A stretch of 64,000 nucleotides of DNA, taken from contig CANLQK010000005.1 in NCBI GenBank assembly GCA_947493255.1, positions 124,001-188,000 of the forward strand. Reading direction: 5' to 3'. Made by a program: the position numbers and the translations under genes. This document shows positions 27,314-35,374 of this stretch, piece by piece (within the stretch, counting starts at the first letter, position 1; each line of letters begins with the position of its first letter). The notes beneath the pieces were generated by a model that had not been told where the DNA came from, did no database searches, and worked only from the letters and a program-made list of their open reading frames with translations. The DNA comes from an uncultured Paracoccaceae bacterium (GTDB lineage Bacteria > Pseudomonadota > Alphaproteobacteria > Rhodobacterales > Rhodobacteraceae).

Positions 27314-28626
27314 CAGGTTTTGCGCCCGATCAGCTTGCCGCGCAGCCAGCCCGAGAACCAGTCCATGAACATCACCATGGCGATGATCAGGACGATATAA
27401 TAAGCGACTTCTTCCCAGTCTTTCTGGGTCTGGATTGCTTGAGTCAGCATAAGGCCGATGCCACCACCTGTGATGGCGCCGATGATGGTGGCAGAGCGGG
27501 TGTTGGATTCAAGGAAGTAAAGGATTTGGGCCAGAAGCACCGGCACAATCTGCGGCATGACGCCAAAGCGATAGCGTTGGAGCGGCTTGGCTCCGGTCGA
27601 GGCGACGCCCTCGATTTGCTTTTGATCTACGTTTTCCAAAGCCTCCGAGAAGATTTTGCCAAAGGTGCCGGTATCCGTGATCAGGATTGCCAATGCGCCA
27701 GTAAGCGGGCCGGGGCCAAAGGCACGGGCCAGGACCACCGTCCAGATCAGCGCATCGACACCACGCACAAAATCGAACAGGCGGCGGGTGGCAGCGCGCA
27801 CCAACATCAACGGCGAGAACCGTTTGGCTGCGAGAAAGCCCAACGGCAGGGCGATGATGGCTGCCCCCATCGTGCCAAGGAAGGCCATCAGGATCGTCTC
27901 GCCAATCGCCCAAGCCACATCCTTGTGTCGCCACATGGCGTTGTTCCACCAATCGGACGCTGCCCCCTTGATATTGCCGCGCGCAGGGTCGATCTGGTCG
28001 CCAAACAGGATCTTGGCCAAGGACTGTCCGTAGTAGGGGCTGTCAAGCGTGAACCAGAACAGCTCCCAACCGGGGAAATAATTGAAAACCTCGGTCCGGG
28101 CGCCCGTCAAGGTTATGCGGCCTTCGGCCGTGGTGATGCCCACGCGGCGGTCCGAGGCAGAGATCCAATCGGGCAGATCATCGGGCAGGTTGGTCGTGAC
28201 GGTGCGCCCCTCGGCCTGCGCCTCGATCAGTTGGAAGCCGGGAATTTCGATCTCGGTCCGGTTGTCTGGCAAATAGCGCACAATGATGTCACCGCCCAGA
28301 TCGATGGTGATGACTTCATCCCCCCTCACCCAATCGGGGCGCTGGCCCTCCGGGTAGATACCCTTGCGTTCACCTTCGACGGCATAGGTCACATCTCCCG
28401 ATCGGTTGTCCCGGGTGACATGCACCTTGTGGGACCAGCTGTCGGACGCCAGCGTCACGGCGTTTTCCATATTGGCGCGTCCTGCAAGACCAGGCAGGTC
28501 AAACGCGAAGAAGATATAGACGAAATAGACTGCGATGACCGCCGGGATGCCAAAGCCGATCAAGCGCTTGCACTGAAAGAGCTTTTCGGCCTCAAACTTG
28601 GTCGCGTCCAGATCAATAGTGGTCAT
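27313..28626 (-). CDS. phnE: Phosphonate ABC transporter permease (long form)
   Basis: 437 aa; KDVAWAIGETILMAFLGTMGAAIIALPLGFLAAKRF...DALIWTVVLARAFGPGPLTGALAILITDTGTFGKIFSEALENVDQKQIEGV. Confidence 0.93.
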   Translation of the reverse strand: MTTIDLDATKFEAEKLFQCKRLIGFGIPAVIAVYFVYIFFAFDLPGLAGRANMENAVTLASDSWSHKVHVTRDNRSGDVTYAVEGERKGIYPEGQRPDWVRGDEVITIDLGGDIIVRYLPDNRTEIEIPGFQLIEAQAEGRTVTTNLPDDLPDWISASDRRVGITTAEGRITLTGARTEVFNYFPGWELFWFTLDSPYYGQSLAKILFGDQIDPARGNIKGAASDWWNNAMWRHKDVAWAIGETILMAFLGTMGAAIIALPLGFLAAKRFSPLMLVRAATRRLFDFVRGVDALIWTVVLARAFGPGPLTGALAILITDTGTFGKIFSEALENVDQKQIEGVASTGAKPLQRYRFGVMPQIVPVLLAQILYFLESNTRSATIIGAITGGGIGLMLTQAIQTQKDWEEVAYYIVLIIAMVMFMDWFSGWLRGKLIGRKT

Positions 28627-29498
28627 TGGCCTTGTCCCTCAGTCAAACGATTGCGGTAGCGGCTGGACACTTGATCGAAGAATACGATCGTGCCGAACAG
28701 AAGGATGAAAATCGCGGCGGCTTCATCAAAACGTCCTGGCCCCCAGGCCATAGCGTTTCGCAACTCATAACCAAGCCCACCGGCGCCGACAAATCCAAGT
28801 ATTGCCGAGGCACGGATGTTGATCTCGAAGCGCAGCAGCGTGTAGCTCACGTAGTTCGGTGCGACCTGCGGCAGCACGCCCAGAAGCATCCGCTGCGACC
28901 ATGTAGCACCTGTGGAGGCAAGCCCTTCTACAGCTTTTAAGTCAGTGTTTTCTGAAACTTCGGAAAACATCTTGGCCAGTGCACCGGCCGTGTGGATTGC
29001 AATTGCAATCATTGCGGGAACGGGCCCACCACCGAGCACAAAGATCAGAACCAGTGCGATGACGATTTCGGGCACGGCACGCATGATATCCGAGATGCGG
29101 CGGAACAGGGGGATCAGACGCGGCCATTTCGCCAAGCCGCGGGTGCCGAGCAGCGACAGGAACAAGCCGCCAATTGCACCGATCAGGGTCGAGACAGCGG
29201 CGATGTTGATGGTCTCAACCAAGGCGGGAAAATACTTGGCGATCAAGGCAGGCAGATCGGCGCGCTTTTCCCATGCTTCAGACAAAACATCGGCGGGGTA
29301 ATCGCCGATCTGATGCAGTCCATCCCAGAAACCTCCAGCGTTGCGGTCATCTGCAACATTGAAACCAGACGCCATCAGAACCACGAAAATCAGAAGAGCA
29401 AGACCGCCATAAAGCCTCCGGCGCTGTACCTGCGCCATATAGCTGGCTTGAATGCCGTCTACGTGGTGATGCGCGCCACTCAGTGAAATATCTGCCAT
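28623..29498 (-). CDS. phnE: Phosphonate ABC transporter permease
   Basis: IGAIGGLFLSLLGTRGLAKWPRLIPLFRRISDIMRAVPEIVIALVLIFVLGGGPVPAMIAIAIHTAGALAKMFSEVSEN; start refined to MADISL. Confidence 0.93.
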   Translation of the reverse strand: MADISLSGAHHHVDGIQASYMAQVQRRRLYGGLALLIFVVLMASGFNVADDRNAGGFWDGLHQIGDYPADVLSEAWEKRADLPALIAKYFPALVETINIAAVSTLIGAIGGLFLSLLGTRGLAKWPRLIPLFRRISDIMRAVPEIVIALVLIFVLGGGPVPAMIAIAIHTAGALAKMFSEVSENTDLKAVEGLASTGATWSQRMLLGVLPQVAPNYVSYTLLRFEINIRASAILGFVGAGGLGYELRNAMAWGPGRFDEAAAIFILLFGTIVFFDQVSSRYRNRLTEGQGQ

Positions 29499-29564
29499 CC
29501 TGACCCCCGGACAAAGAAATACCGGCAGCCCCAAAGGGCTACCGGATGCGTTATAAGAATTATC

Positions 29565-30476
29565 TTAGTTTCCAATTACGGACTGGCGTGCCGCTACGAT
29601 GCTTTCGTACATCGCGTGCGTGACTGGCTGGAAACCCAGTGTATCGCCGGCAGCGACGCCGTAGGCACATTCAGGGTCTGCTTCGTAGAGGCCATCTACC
29701 AGTGCAACCATTGTAGCTTTGACGTCGTCCGGCAAGGCTTGACGCAGAACGACTGGGCCTTCGGGGATTACGTTGGATTTCCAGATTTGAACCATGTCGT
29801 TCATGTCGACGAGACCTGCATCAACCGCTTTGCGCAGCGCACCGGAGTTGTAGCCGTCTTCCCAGTTGCCCTGACCATCGGCCCACGTCACGCCGGCGTC
29901 GATATCGCCGTTGTTTACTGCGACAATGGTCTGCTCGTGACCGCCTGTGAATTTGACTTCACCGAAGTATTCGCCGGACTCCATTATGATGCCGTCTTTG
30001 TACTGCGGGATCTCGATGGATGGGATAAGGTAGCCCGATGTGGAGTTGGGATCACCGAAACCAAACACCTTGCCTTCCATATCATCCAGCGATGTGACGC
30101 CGCTATCGATGCGGGCAAAGCCGATAGAATGGTAGCCGACCGAGCCATCAAGGTTGACCTTGATCAAGACAGGCTCAACCGCGTCGGGATCTTGCAGGAA
30201 CGTTGCTGCGTAGGCCGATGCGCCAAGCCACGCCATGTCGATGGTGCCACCAAGCAGTCCTTGAATTACACCGTTGTAATCTGCGGGGGCAAAAAGCTTG
30301 GTTTCGACGCCGAGCGCTTCGGTCGTGTAATTCGCCAGACACTGGTAGCTGTTCATCCGGTCCTGCGCGTTTTCGCCGCCGAGGATACCGATGCGGAATT
30401 CAGTGATCTCTTGGGCAAAAGCGCCCGTGCTGAGGGCTGTGGTGGCGGCGAGCGCCAGTGCGAGGGTCTTTTTCAT
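29565..30476 (-). CDS. phnD: Phosphonate ABC transporter substrate-binding protein
   Basis: MKKTLALALAATTALSTGAFAQ signal; ITEFRIGILGGENAQDRMNSYQCLANYTTEALGVETKLFAPADYNGVIQGLLGGTIDMAWLGASAYA. Confidence 0.95.
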   Translation of the reverse strand: MKKTLALALAATTALSTGAFAQEITEFRIGILGGENAQDRMNSYQCLANYTTEALGVETKLFAPADYNGVIQGLLGGTIDMAWLGASAYAATFLQDPDAVEPVLIKVNLDGSVGYHSIGFARIDSGVTSLDDMEGKVFGFGDPNSTSGYLIPSIEIPQYKDGIIMESGEYFGEVKFTGGHEQTIVAVNNGDIDAGVTWADGQGNWEDGYNSGALRKAVDAGLVDMNDMVQIWKSNVIPEGPVVLRQALPDDVKATMVALVDGLYEADPECAYGVAAGDTLGFQPVTHAMYESIVAARQSVIGN

Positions 30477-30571
30477 TGTTATCTCCGTGGTTTGTTGCCC
30501 TACCGCTTTGCGGCTAATTGAGGGCAGGTTGATTAAGGTGGCCCACAGCAGATGCACAGGCTGAAACTGGC

Positions 30572-31387
30572 TCAGGCGTAGGCTTTCACTTCGTGGACCT
30601 CTGACCTGTCCAGTGTTTCGATTTCGGTGGAAGTGGCGGCTTCGGAAAAATCCGCGCCAGCCCCGTAGATGTCACGTGCGACCCCGGTGGTCAGCTGTTC
30701 TGGCGTGCCATCAAAGACGATCCGCCCGTCGCGCATCCCAATTACGCGATCACAATAGCGCCGCGCAGTATCAAGCGTGTGAAGGTTTGCGATGACCATG
30801 CGCCCGTCTTCTTCGTGAATGCGGCGCAGGGCTTGCATGACCACTTGCGCATTCATCGGATCAAGGCTGGCGATAGGTTCATCGGCGAGGATGATTTTCG
30901 GGTCCTGCATCAAGGCGCGCGCAATCGCTACGCGCTGTTGTTGCCCACCGGAGAGGGCCTCGGCCCGTTTCGGGGCCTGTTCGGCAATACCGAGCCGGTC
31001 AAGGATTTCGATGGCGCGGTGGATATCTGACTGCGGGTAAAGGTTGAACATTGTCGCAAAGGTCGACCGCTTGTTCAGGGTGCCGTGCAGCACGTTTGAT
31101 ACGACATCCATGCGGGGGACGAGGTTGAACTGCTGGAAAATCATGGCGCATCGCGATTGCCAATTGCGCCGCGCAGCTCCCCGCAGCCCAGTGATCTCTT
31201 CACCCTCAAAGGTAATCGTACCCTGCGAGGCATCGCTCAGGCAATTGAGCATCCGCAAAAGCGTTGACTTACCCGCGCCAGAACGGCCAATGATCCCAAT
31301 CATTGACGGTTTTTCCACCAAGATGTTTGCAGCATCTACAGCTGTTTTATCCCCGAACCGCTTGGTCAGCTTATCAATCTTCAGCAT
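30572..31387 (-). CDS. phnC: Phosphonate ABC transporter ATP-binding protein
   Basis: [56 protein letters not shown]...[32 protein letters not shown]. Confidence 0.95.
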   Translation of the reverse strand: MLKIDKLTKRFGDKTAVDAANILVEKPSMIGIIGRSGAGKSTLLRMLNCLSDASQGTITFEGEEITGLRGAARRNWQSRCAMIFQQFNLVPRMDVVSNVLHGTLNKRSTFATMFNLYPQSDIHRAIEILDRLGIAEQAPKRAEALSGGQQQRVAIARALMQDPKIILADEPIASLDPMNAQVVMQALRRIHEEDGRMVIANLHTLDTARRYCDRVIGMRDGRIVFDGTPEQLTTGVARDIYGAGADFSEAATSTEIETLDRSEVHEVKAYA

Positions 31388-31468
31388 ATCGCCCCCATGT
31401 TTGATGAGGGCGTAAACGGCTGACGTTACGGTTTGATGACGGTTTTGAGTCAGTTTCTTTACATAAAA

Positions 31469-31486
31469 GTAAAAGAAACATGACAG
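31469..31486 (-). promoter_or_regulatory. Candidate Pho box upstream of phnC
   Basis: Minus strand CTGTCAT-GTTT-CTTTTAC: one perfect half-site plus a 5/7 half-site at 11-bp spacing. Confidence 0.55.
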
Positions 31487-31608
31487 ATCCAAGGGAGGTA
31501 AAGCGCAAGCTTTCGCAATGATTGACACATATTGCCTTGGCGCCACAGTTATCCACAAGGCTTCATAGAATTGTTACATTTTGAAAATCAGGCGATTAGG
31601 ATTGCCTT

Positions 31609-31902
31609 ATGGCCTTTCGATATGCGCTCACTCTGTCAGTCTGCTTTTCGTTTCCTGCGCTTTCGGAAGCGCAAATAACTGACGTGAGTTGTGATGACAC
31701 CACGCGAATGGCGCATATGCTGACCGATGCTCTGGGAGCAGAGCGTCAGGGGAGCGGCCTGTGGGACCCCGAAACGCTGCTTGAAACCTGGGTCACCCAA
31801 AGAAACGGTGACTGGATCATCGTACAGAACTACACAAACGGAACATCGTGCATTGTCGCCATGGGCGAACATTGGGAAGGCGAAATTCCCGGACCAGCCT
31901 AA
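31609..31902 (+). CDS. Small secreted hypothetical protein
   Basis: Signal peptide MAFRYALTLSVCFSFPALSEA; no family recognised. Confidence 0.6.
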   Translation: MAFRYALTLSVCFSFPALSEAQITDVSCDDTTRMAHMLTDALGAERQGSGLWDPETLLETWVTQRNGDWIIVQNYTNGTSCIVAMGEHWEGEIPGPA

Positions 31903-32837
31903 CTGCTGGCTTCCTCAAGCCGATCCGTCGCTGGAGCAGGTCTTGGTGACAAAGCTTCCATGCGCGCATAAACTGCCGCGCTCAACATCAGGTCTTTAGC
32001 GTCCAAAGAGGGCTTCAATTGCTCAACATTGCGTGCGCTGATGATCGGAGCTGTTACAGCAGCATTGTGCGCGGCCCAGGCGACGGAAAGCGTGGCAGCG
32101 TCGATGCCCAGTTCAGCAGCCAGTTCTGACAACGCTCGTGCCGCATCAAGCATCCATTTTTGACCATAGCGGGCGGCATAGCGTTTGTCCGTCGAAAGAC
32201 GCCCTGTCGCGCCCGAAAAATATTTGCCCGTCAGCAGTCCACTACCAAGGGGAGAATAAGGGGCGACGGCGATCTCTTCTGCGATTGCCATTGGAAACAG
32301 TTCAACCTCTGCCTGACGTTTGATTAGCGAATACATTGGCTGGATTATGTCGATGCGCGTTCCCGCAATATTTGCCGCCGCCTGAGCTTTCATCACCTGC
32401 CAAGCAGCAAAGTTTGACACGCCGATATGACGAATTTTGCCTGATCGCTGCAAAGCGCCCAAAGTCTCGAAGGTCTCTTGCAAGGGTGTTTCCGGGTCCC
32501 AGCGGTGCAAATAGAGGATATCGACTGTGTCGAGGCCAAGCCGTATGCGGCTTTCATCGAATTGCCGAATAATGTTCGTGCGGCCGCTACCACCGGTATA
32601 GCCAGCCTTGGTTGCGACAATCAGCTTTTCGCGATCCCGTTTTGCAAACTGGCCCAACATCCGCTCAGAGGAGCCGCCCGTGTAGGTATGGGCGGTGTCA
32701 AAGAAGTTAATGCCCGCCTCTTTGCACGCTTCGAACATGTCTTGGCTTGCCGCAGCATCGGCGGTACCGCCAAATTGCATGCATCCGAAACAGAGTGTCG
32801 ACGACTTTGAGCCATCTTGCGCATTGATTTCTTTCAA
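31899..32837 (-). CDS. Aldo/keto reductase
   Basis: INFFDTAHTYTGGSSERMLG; VDILYLHRWDPETPLQETFETLGALQRSGKIRHIGVSNFAAWQ; PYSPLGSGLLTGKY. Confidence 0.92.
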   Translation of the reverse strand: MKEINAQDGSKSSTLCFGCMQFGGTADAAASQDMFEACKEAGINFFDTAHTYTGGSSERMLGQFAKRDREKLIVATKAGYTGGSGRTNIIRQFDESRIRLGLDTVDILYLHRWDPETPLQETFETLGALQRSGKIRHIGVSNFAAWQVMKAQAAANIAGTRIDIIQPMYSLIKRQAEVELFPMAIAEEIAVAPYSPLGSGLLTGKYFSGATGRLSTDKRYAARYGQKWMLDAARALSELAAELGIDAATLSVAWAAHNAAVTAPIISARNVEQLKPSLDAKDLMLSAAVYARMEALSPRPAPATDRLEEASS

Positions 32838-33286
32838 CAGATCGCTCCAAGGGTGCAGTAATCAGCAGAAACTCTTAGGCCTTTTGCATGACTGTTTTGT
32901 GACGGCCCTGACAACTGTCGGTCTATTGAAATACCTCCTTAGGACAGACGCTCCGTAATTTGGACGTCGTATGGCGGATCATCAAATGAACTCGACGTCA
33001 GCATTTTTCGTGGTTTTGTGTTGGAATCCTTCACCCGCGTCCTTGCTGATGAAGGAGTGGTCAAACCGTCCGTCCGAATCAAGGTCGGAACCACTGTCTT
33101 TGTGCAAAGTGTATGCATTCCTAGGTGAAGGTCCGCAAAGCGCACGAATGCAGACTCCTGCGCAAACGCAGCGAAATGGCGCTTTGTCCGCAACACGGTC
33201 GTACAACCCCGAGGGCCTGAATGGCTGGTTTTCCCGCATGTGCATCCATGGAGTACATTGCAGGCATGTCGCTGAATGCTGCAGAA

Positions 33287-33323
33287 CGCGTTTAGGAATG
33301 CCGCTACAGATCTCCTAAACGCG
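33287..33323. repeat. 11-bp perfect inverted repeat downstream of relaxase
   Basis: CGCGTTTAGGA (33287-33297) ... TCCTAAACGCG (33313-33323). Confidence 0.7.
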
Positions 33324-33341
33324 CTAACACTTGCAGTAAGA

Positions 33342-34907
33342 TTAAAGCGAGTGACCGCTACGGTGATTAATGCGGGCATCTAGCTCTCGTTCAGCCGCTT
33401 CTCGGCGTCTTTCGCTAGTTTCCAGCTGGTCTCTAAGCCCTCTTGAAGAGTCTCGTAATTCTGCTCCTCTCTCAGCCAGTCGGCCAATGTGGTGACGGAC
33501 GTGAGATGTGATTTCATCAATAGCGCCGCGCAATGCGCCAAGCCATTCACCTTGCTTTCGATCCTGCTGGTCGAGCGTTTCTCCAAGGCGTGCAATTCCT
33601 TGGCTGAACTCTCGCAGGCCGTCACCAACCGCTCGACGGATGCGAGCAATTCGCGCTCCAATGCTGTCAGGGGTGTCGTCGGTGAATTGGTCATCTAAGG
33701 CTCCCTCATCTCGATGCAGATGACGGGCGTTTGCCCCATCGTGCAGGTCTTCAATTCCGTCCGTTTGGGGTCCAGCGTCACCCATGTCTGCCCAGCCTGT
33801 TCGATCCGTGTCAGGCCAAGTTCCGTCATCTCCGAGCGCGTGATCAAAGCCGTCCAAAACCAACTCGCCATCAGTACCGTCGCGATCCAGGTTGAGACCA
33901 TGCCCACGATCACCCATGGCGAGATCGTCAGCCAGCGCCGGATCGTCTCGCTCCGCCTCTCTAACTCGCTCTTGCTGTCGCTGAGAAAGAACCTGATATC
34001 GGTCTCGATTGTATGCAGCGCGCTGGTCGCAATGCTGCTGAAATCGCTCCTGAAGCTCTCCAGTTGAGATGCCATCAAGGCGGCGTGTTCGCTGCGGATC
34101 GTCTCCAGGTCCGCGTTCAATTTCTCGGCGAGGCGGTTCGGCTTGCCAGTCGTCATGGAAAATCTCTCCTTTCAAACGCCAGCGCTCGCCGGTGTCCGGG
34201 TCTTTGGCGGTGATGTAATCTTTACTGGCACGGGGGATCTCGAAGCCCGCGTCAGTGAGTGCGTCGATCATGCTAGCGCGGTCAGTGATGATGCCGACGC
34301 TGATCTGATCGAGTATCCATTCGTGCAGCGCGTCGCGACCCTGCGCGCGCATCGTCGCTTCAATCGTCGCCCTCACTTCGCGGGCGCGTTCGGGGTCCAA
34401 AGGGTCTGCCCAACCGTGGGTCTTGTTCATTAAATCACGCAGGCTGGAAAAGGCGTTCTCATGGCCTGGCGGTGCGATGTTCAGCGCCTTGCCGGTGCTG
34501 AGCTCAAGGCGTGGCGTGCAGAAGTGCAGCTCGACGTTGCCTTCATGCGAGTGGCGCACCCAAAGACAATCGTATTGATCCCTGTCCAGTCCAGCAAAGG
34601 CCAGAGCCTCAAATAACTCAATGGCCTCTTGCTGGGCGTCGGGACTGGGATCATCGCTATAGGCAAAGTTGATCACGCCCGCCGTGTAGCTCCACTTGTT
34701 GGGGCTCGCGTCGATCAGGTCGCGGGTCTGGTCTGGATTGCCGTGCAGCAACTCGGGCAGCGGGTCGCGGATCTTGGTTTGCGGCTGGCCGTTGTTATCA
34801 CGGATCAGATTGCGGTTCTCGTCATAGGCCAGAACTTCGCGCGCGGTCAGGTATTCAACGGGGGCCGCACCGCTACCGGTGCCAGAGGAGAAGAACGAGA
34901 TGATCAA
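33342..34907 (-). CDS. mobA: Relaxase / mobilization nuclease (MobA/MbeA-like, MOBP)
   Basis: SPNKWSYTAGVINFAYSDDPSPDAQQEAIELFEALAFAGLDRDQYDCLWVRHSHEGNVELHFCTPRLELSTGKALNIAPPGHE; TTG start overlapping mobC stop. Confidence 0.9.
   Translation of the reverse strand: MIISFFSSGTGSGAAPVEYLTAREVLAYDENRNLIRDNNGQPQTKIRDPLPELLHGNPDQTRDLIDASPNKWSYTAGVINFAYSDDPSPDAQQEAIELFEALAFAGLDRDQYDCLWVRHSHEGNVELHFCTPRLELSTGKALNIAPPGHENAFSSLRDLMNKTHGWADPLDPERAREVRATIEATMRAQGRDALHEWILDQISVGIITDRASMIDALTDAGFEIPRASKDYITAKDPDTGERWRLKGEIFHDDWQAEPPRREIERGPGDDPQRTRRLDGISTGELQERFQQHCDQRAAYNRDRYQVLSQRQQERVREAERDDPALADDLAMGDRGHGLNLDRDGTDGELVLDGFDHALGDDGTWPDTDRTGWADMGDAGPQTDGIEDLHDGANARHLHRDEGALDDQFTDDTPDSIGARIARIRRAVGDGLREFSQGIARLGETLDQQDRKQGEWLGALRGAIDEITSHVRHHIGRLAERGAELRDSSRGLRDQLETSERRREAAERELDARINHRSGHSL
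33380..33694 (-). CDS. Putative MobD/MbeD-like protein, nested in relaxase gene in another frame
   Basis: 104-aa charged alpha-helical ORF beginning directly after the preceding nested stop (TAG-ATG). Confidence 0.5.
   Translation of the reverse strand: MTNSPTTPLTALERELLASVERLVTACESSAKELHALEKRSTSRIESKVNGLAHCAALLMKSHLTSVTTLADWLREEQNYETLQEGLETSWKLAKDAEKRLNES
33695..34156 (-). CDS. Putative MobB/MbeB-like membrane mobilization protein, nested in relaxase gene in another frame
   Basis: 153 aa; coiled-coil N-terminus then TM segment WLTISPWVIVGMVSTWIATVLMASWFW. Confidence 0.65.
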   Translation of the reverse strand: MTTGKPNRLAEKLNADLETIRSEHAALMASQLESFRSDFSSIATSALHTIETDIRFFLSDSKSELERRSETIRRWLTISPWVIVGMVSTWIATVLMASWFWTALITRSEMTELGLTRIEQAGQTWVTLDPKRTELKTCTMGQTPVICIEMREP

Positions 34908-35374
34908 GCGTCACCGCCAGTGTACGCCGCCACGATCTGCGCCAACTGCCGCTCGATGACCACCAGCTGTGCCGCGACCCTGAGGGCATCGATCTGGCTC
35001 GCACGTCCGGATTTGACCGCGCTGTTGATCCAACGGGAGAGCTGATTGAGGTTGCCGCCGACACGGGCAATCGCAAAGGTCAGCTTCGGGTCAACGCGAT
35101 GGACGGGCTTGCGCCGACGTGCCTCGGTCAACCCCAAGGCCTCGCGCATCAGCGTGGCATTGGGCAGGCCAGCGGCGCGCGCCTTGGCCACAAGCGCTGC
35201 CTTTTCCGACGGTGTGCATCGAAAGATCACGGTCTCGGAAAAGCCCTCTTTGACGCCGCTTGCGCGCGTCTGGTTGGGGTTTGAAGGGGAGGCTTGCCGC
35301 CCCTCACAAGTCCCGCCGATGTAATCGGTGGGTAACCTTGCTCTCTGCTCTTTGTGGGCATCGGTCGCACTCAT
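34904..35374 (-). CDS. mobC: MobC-like relaxosome accessory protein
   Basis: ETVIFRCTPSEKAALVAKARAAGLPNATLMREALGL ... FAIARVGGNLNQLSRWINSA. Confidence 0.85.
   Translation of the reverse strand: MSATDAHKEQRARLPTDYIGGTCEGRQASPSNPNQTRASGVKEGFSETVIFRCTPSEKAALVAKARAAGLPNATLMREALGLTEARRRKPVHRVDPKLTFAIARVGGNLNQLSRWINSAVKSGRASQIDALRVAAQLVVIERQLAQIVAAYTGGDA

Noticed and set aside
27307-28659. 450-aa plus-strand ORF
   Set aside because: Antisense to phnE; composition (His/Gln/Gly rich) typical of a shadow frame in GC-rich DNA.
29616-30521. 301-aa plus-strand ORF
   Set aside because: Antisense shadow of phnD.
32939-33379. 146-aa minus ORF and overlapping 115-aa plus ORF between AKR and relaxase
   Set aside because: No recognisable domains, mutually overlapping, overlaps the relaxase end; more likely non-coding or degenerate DNA.
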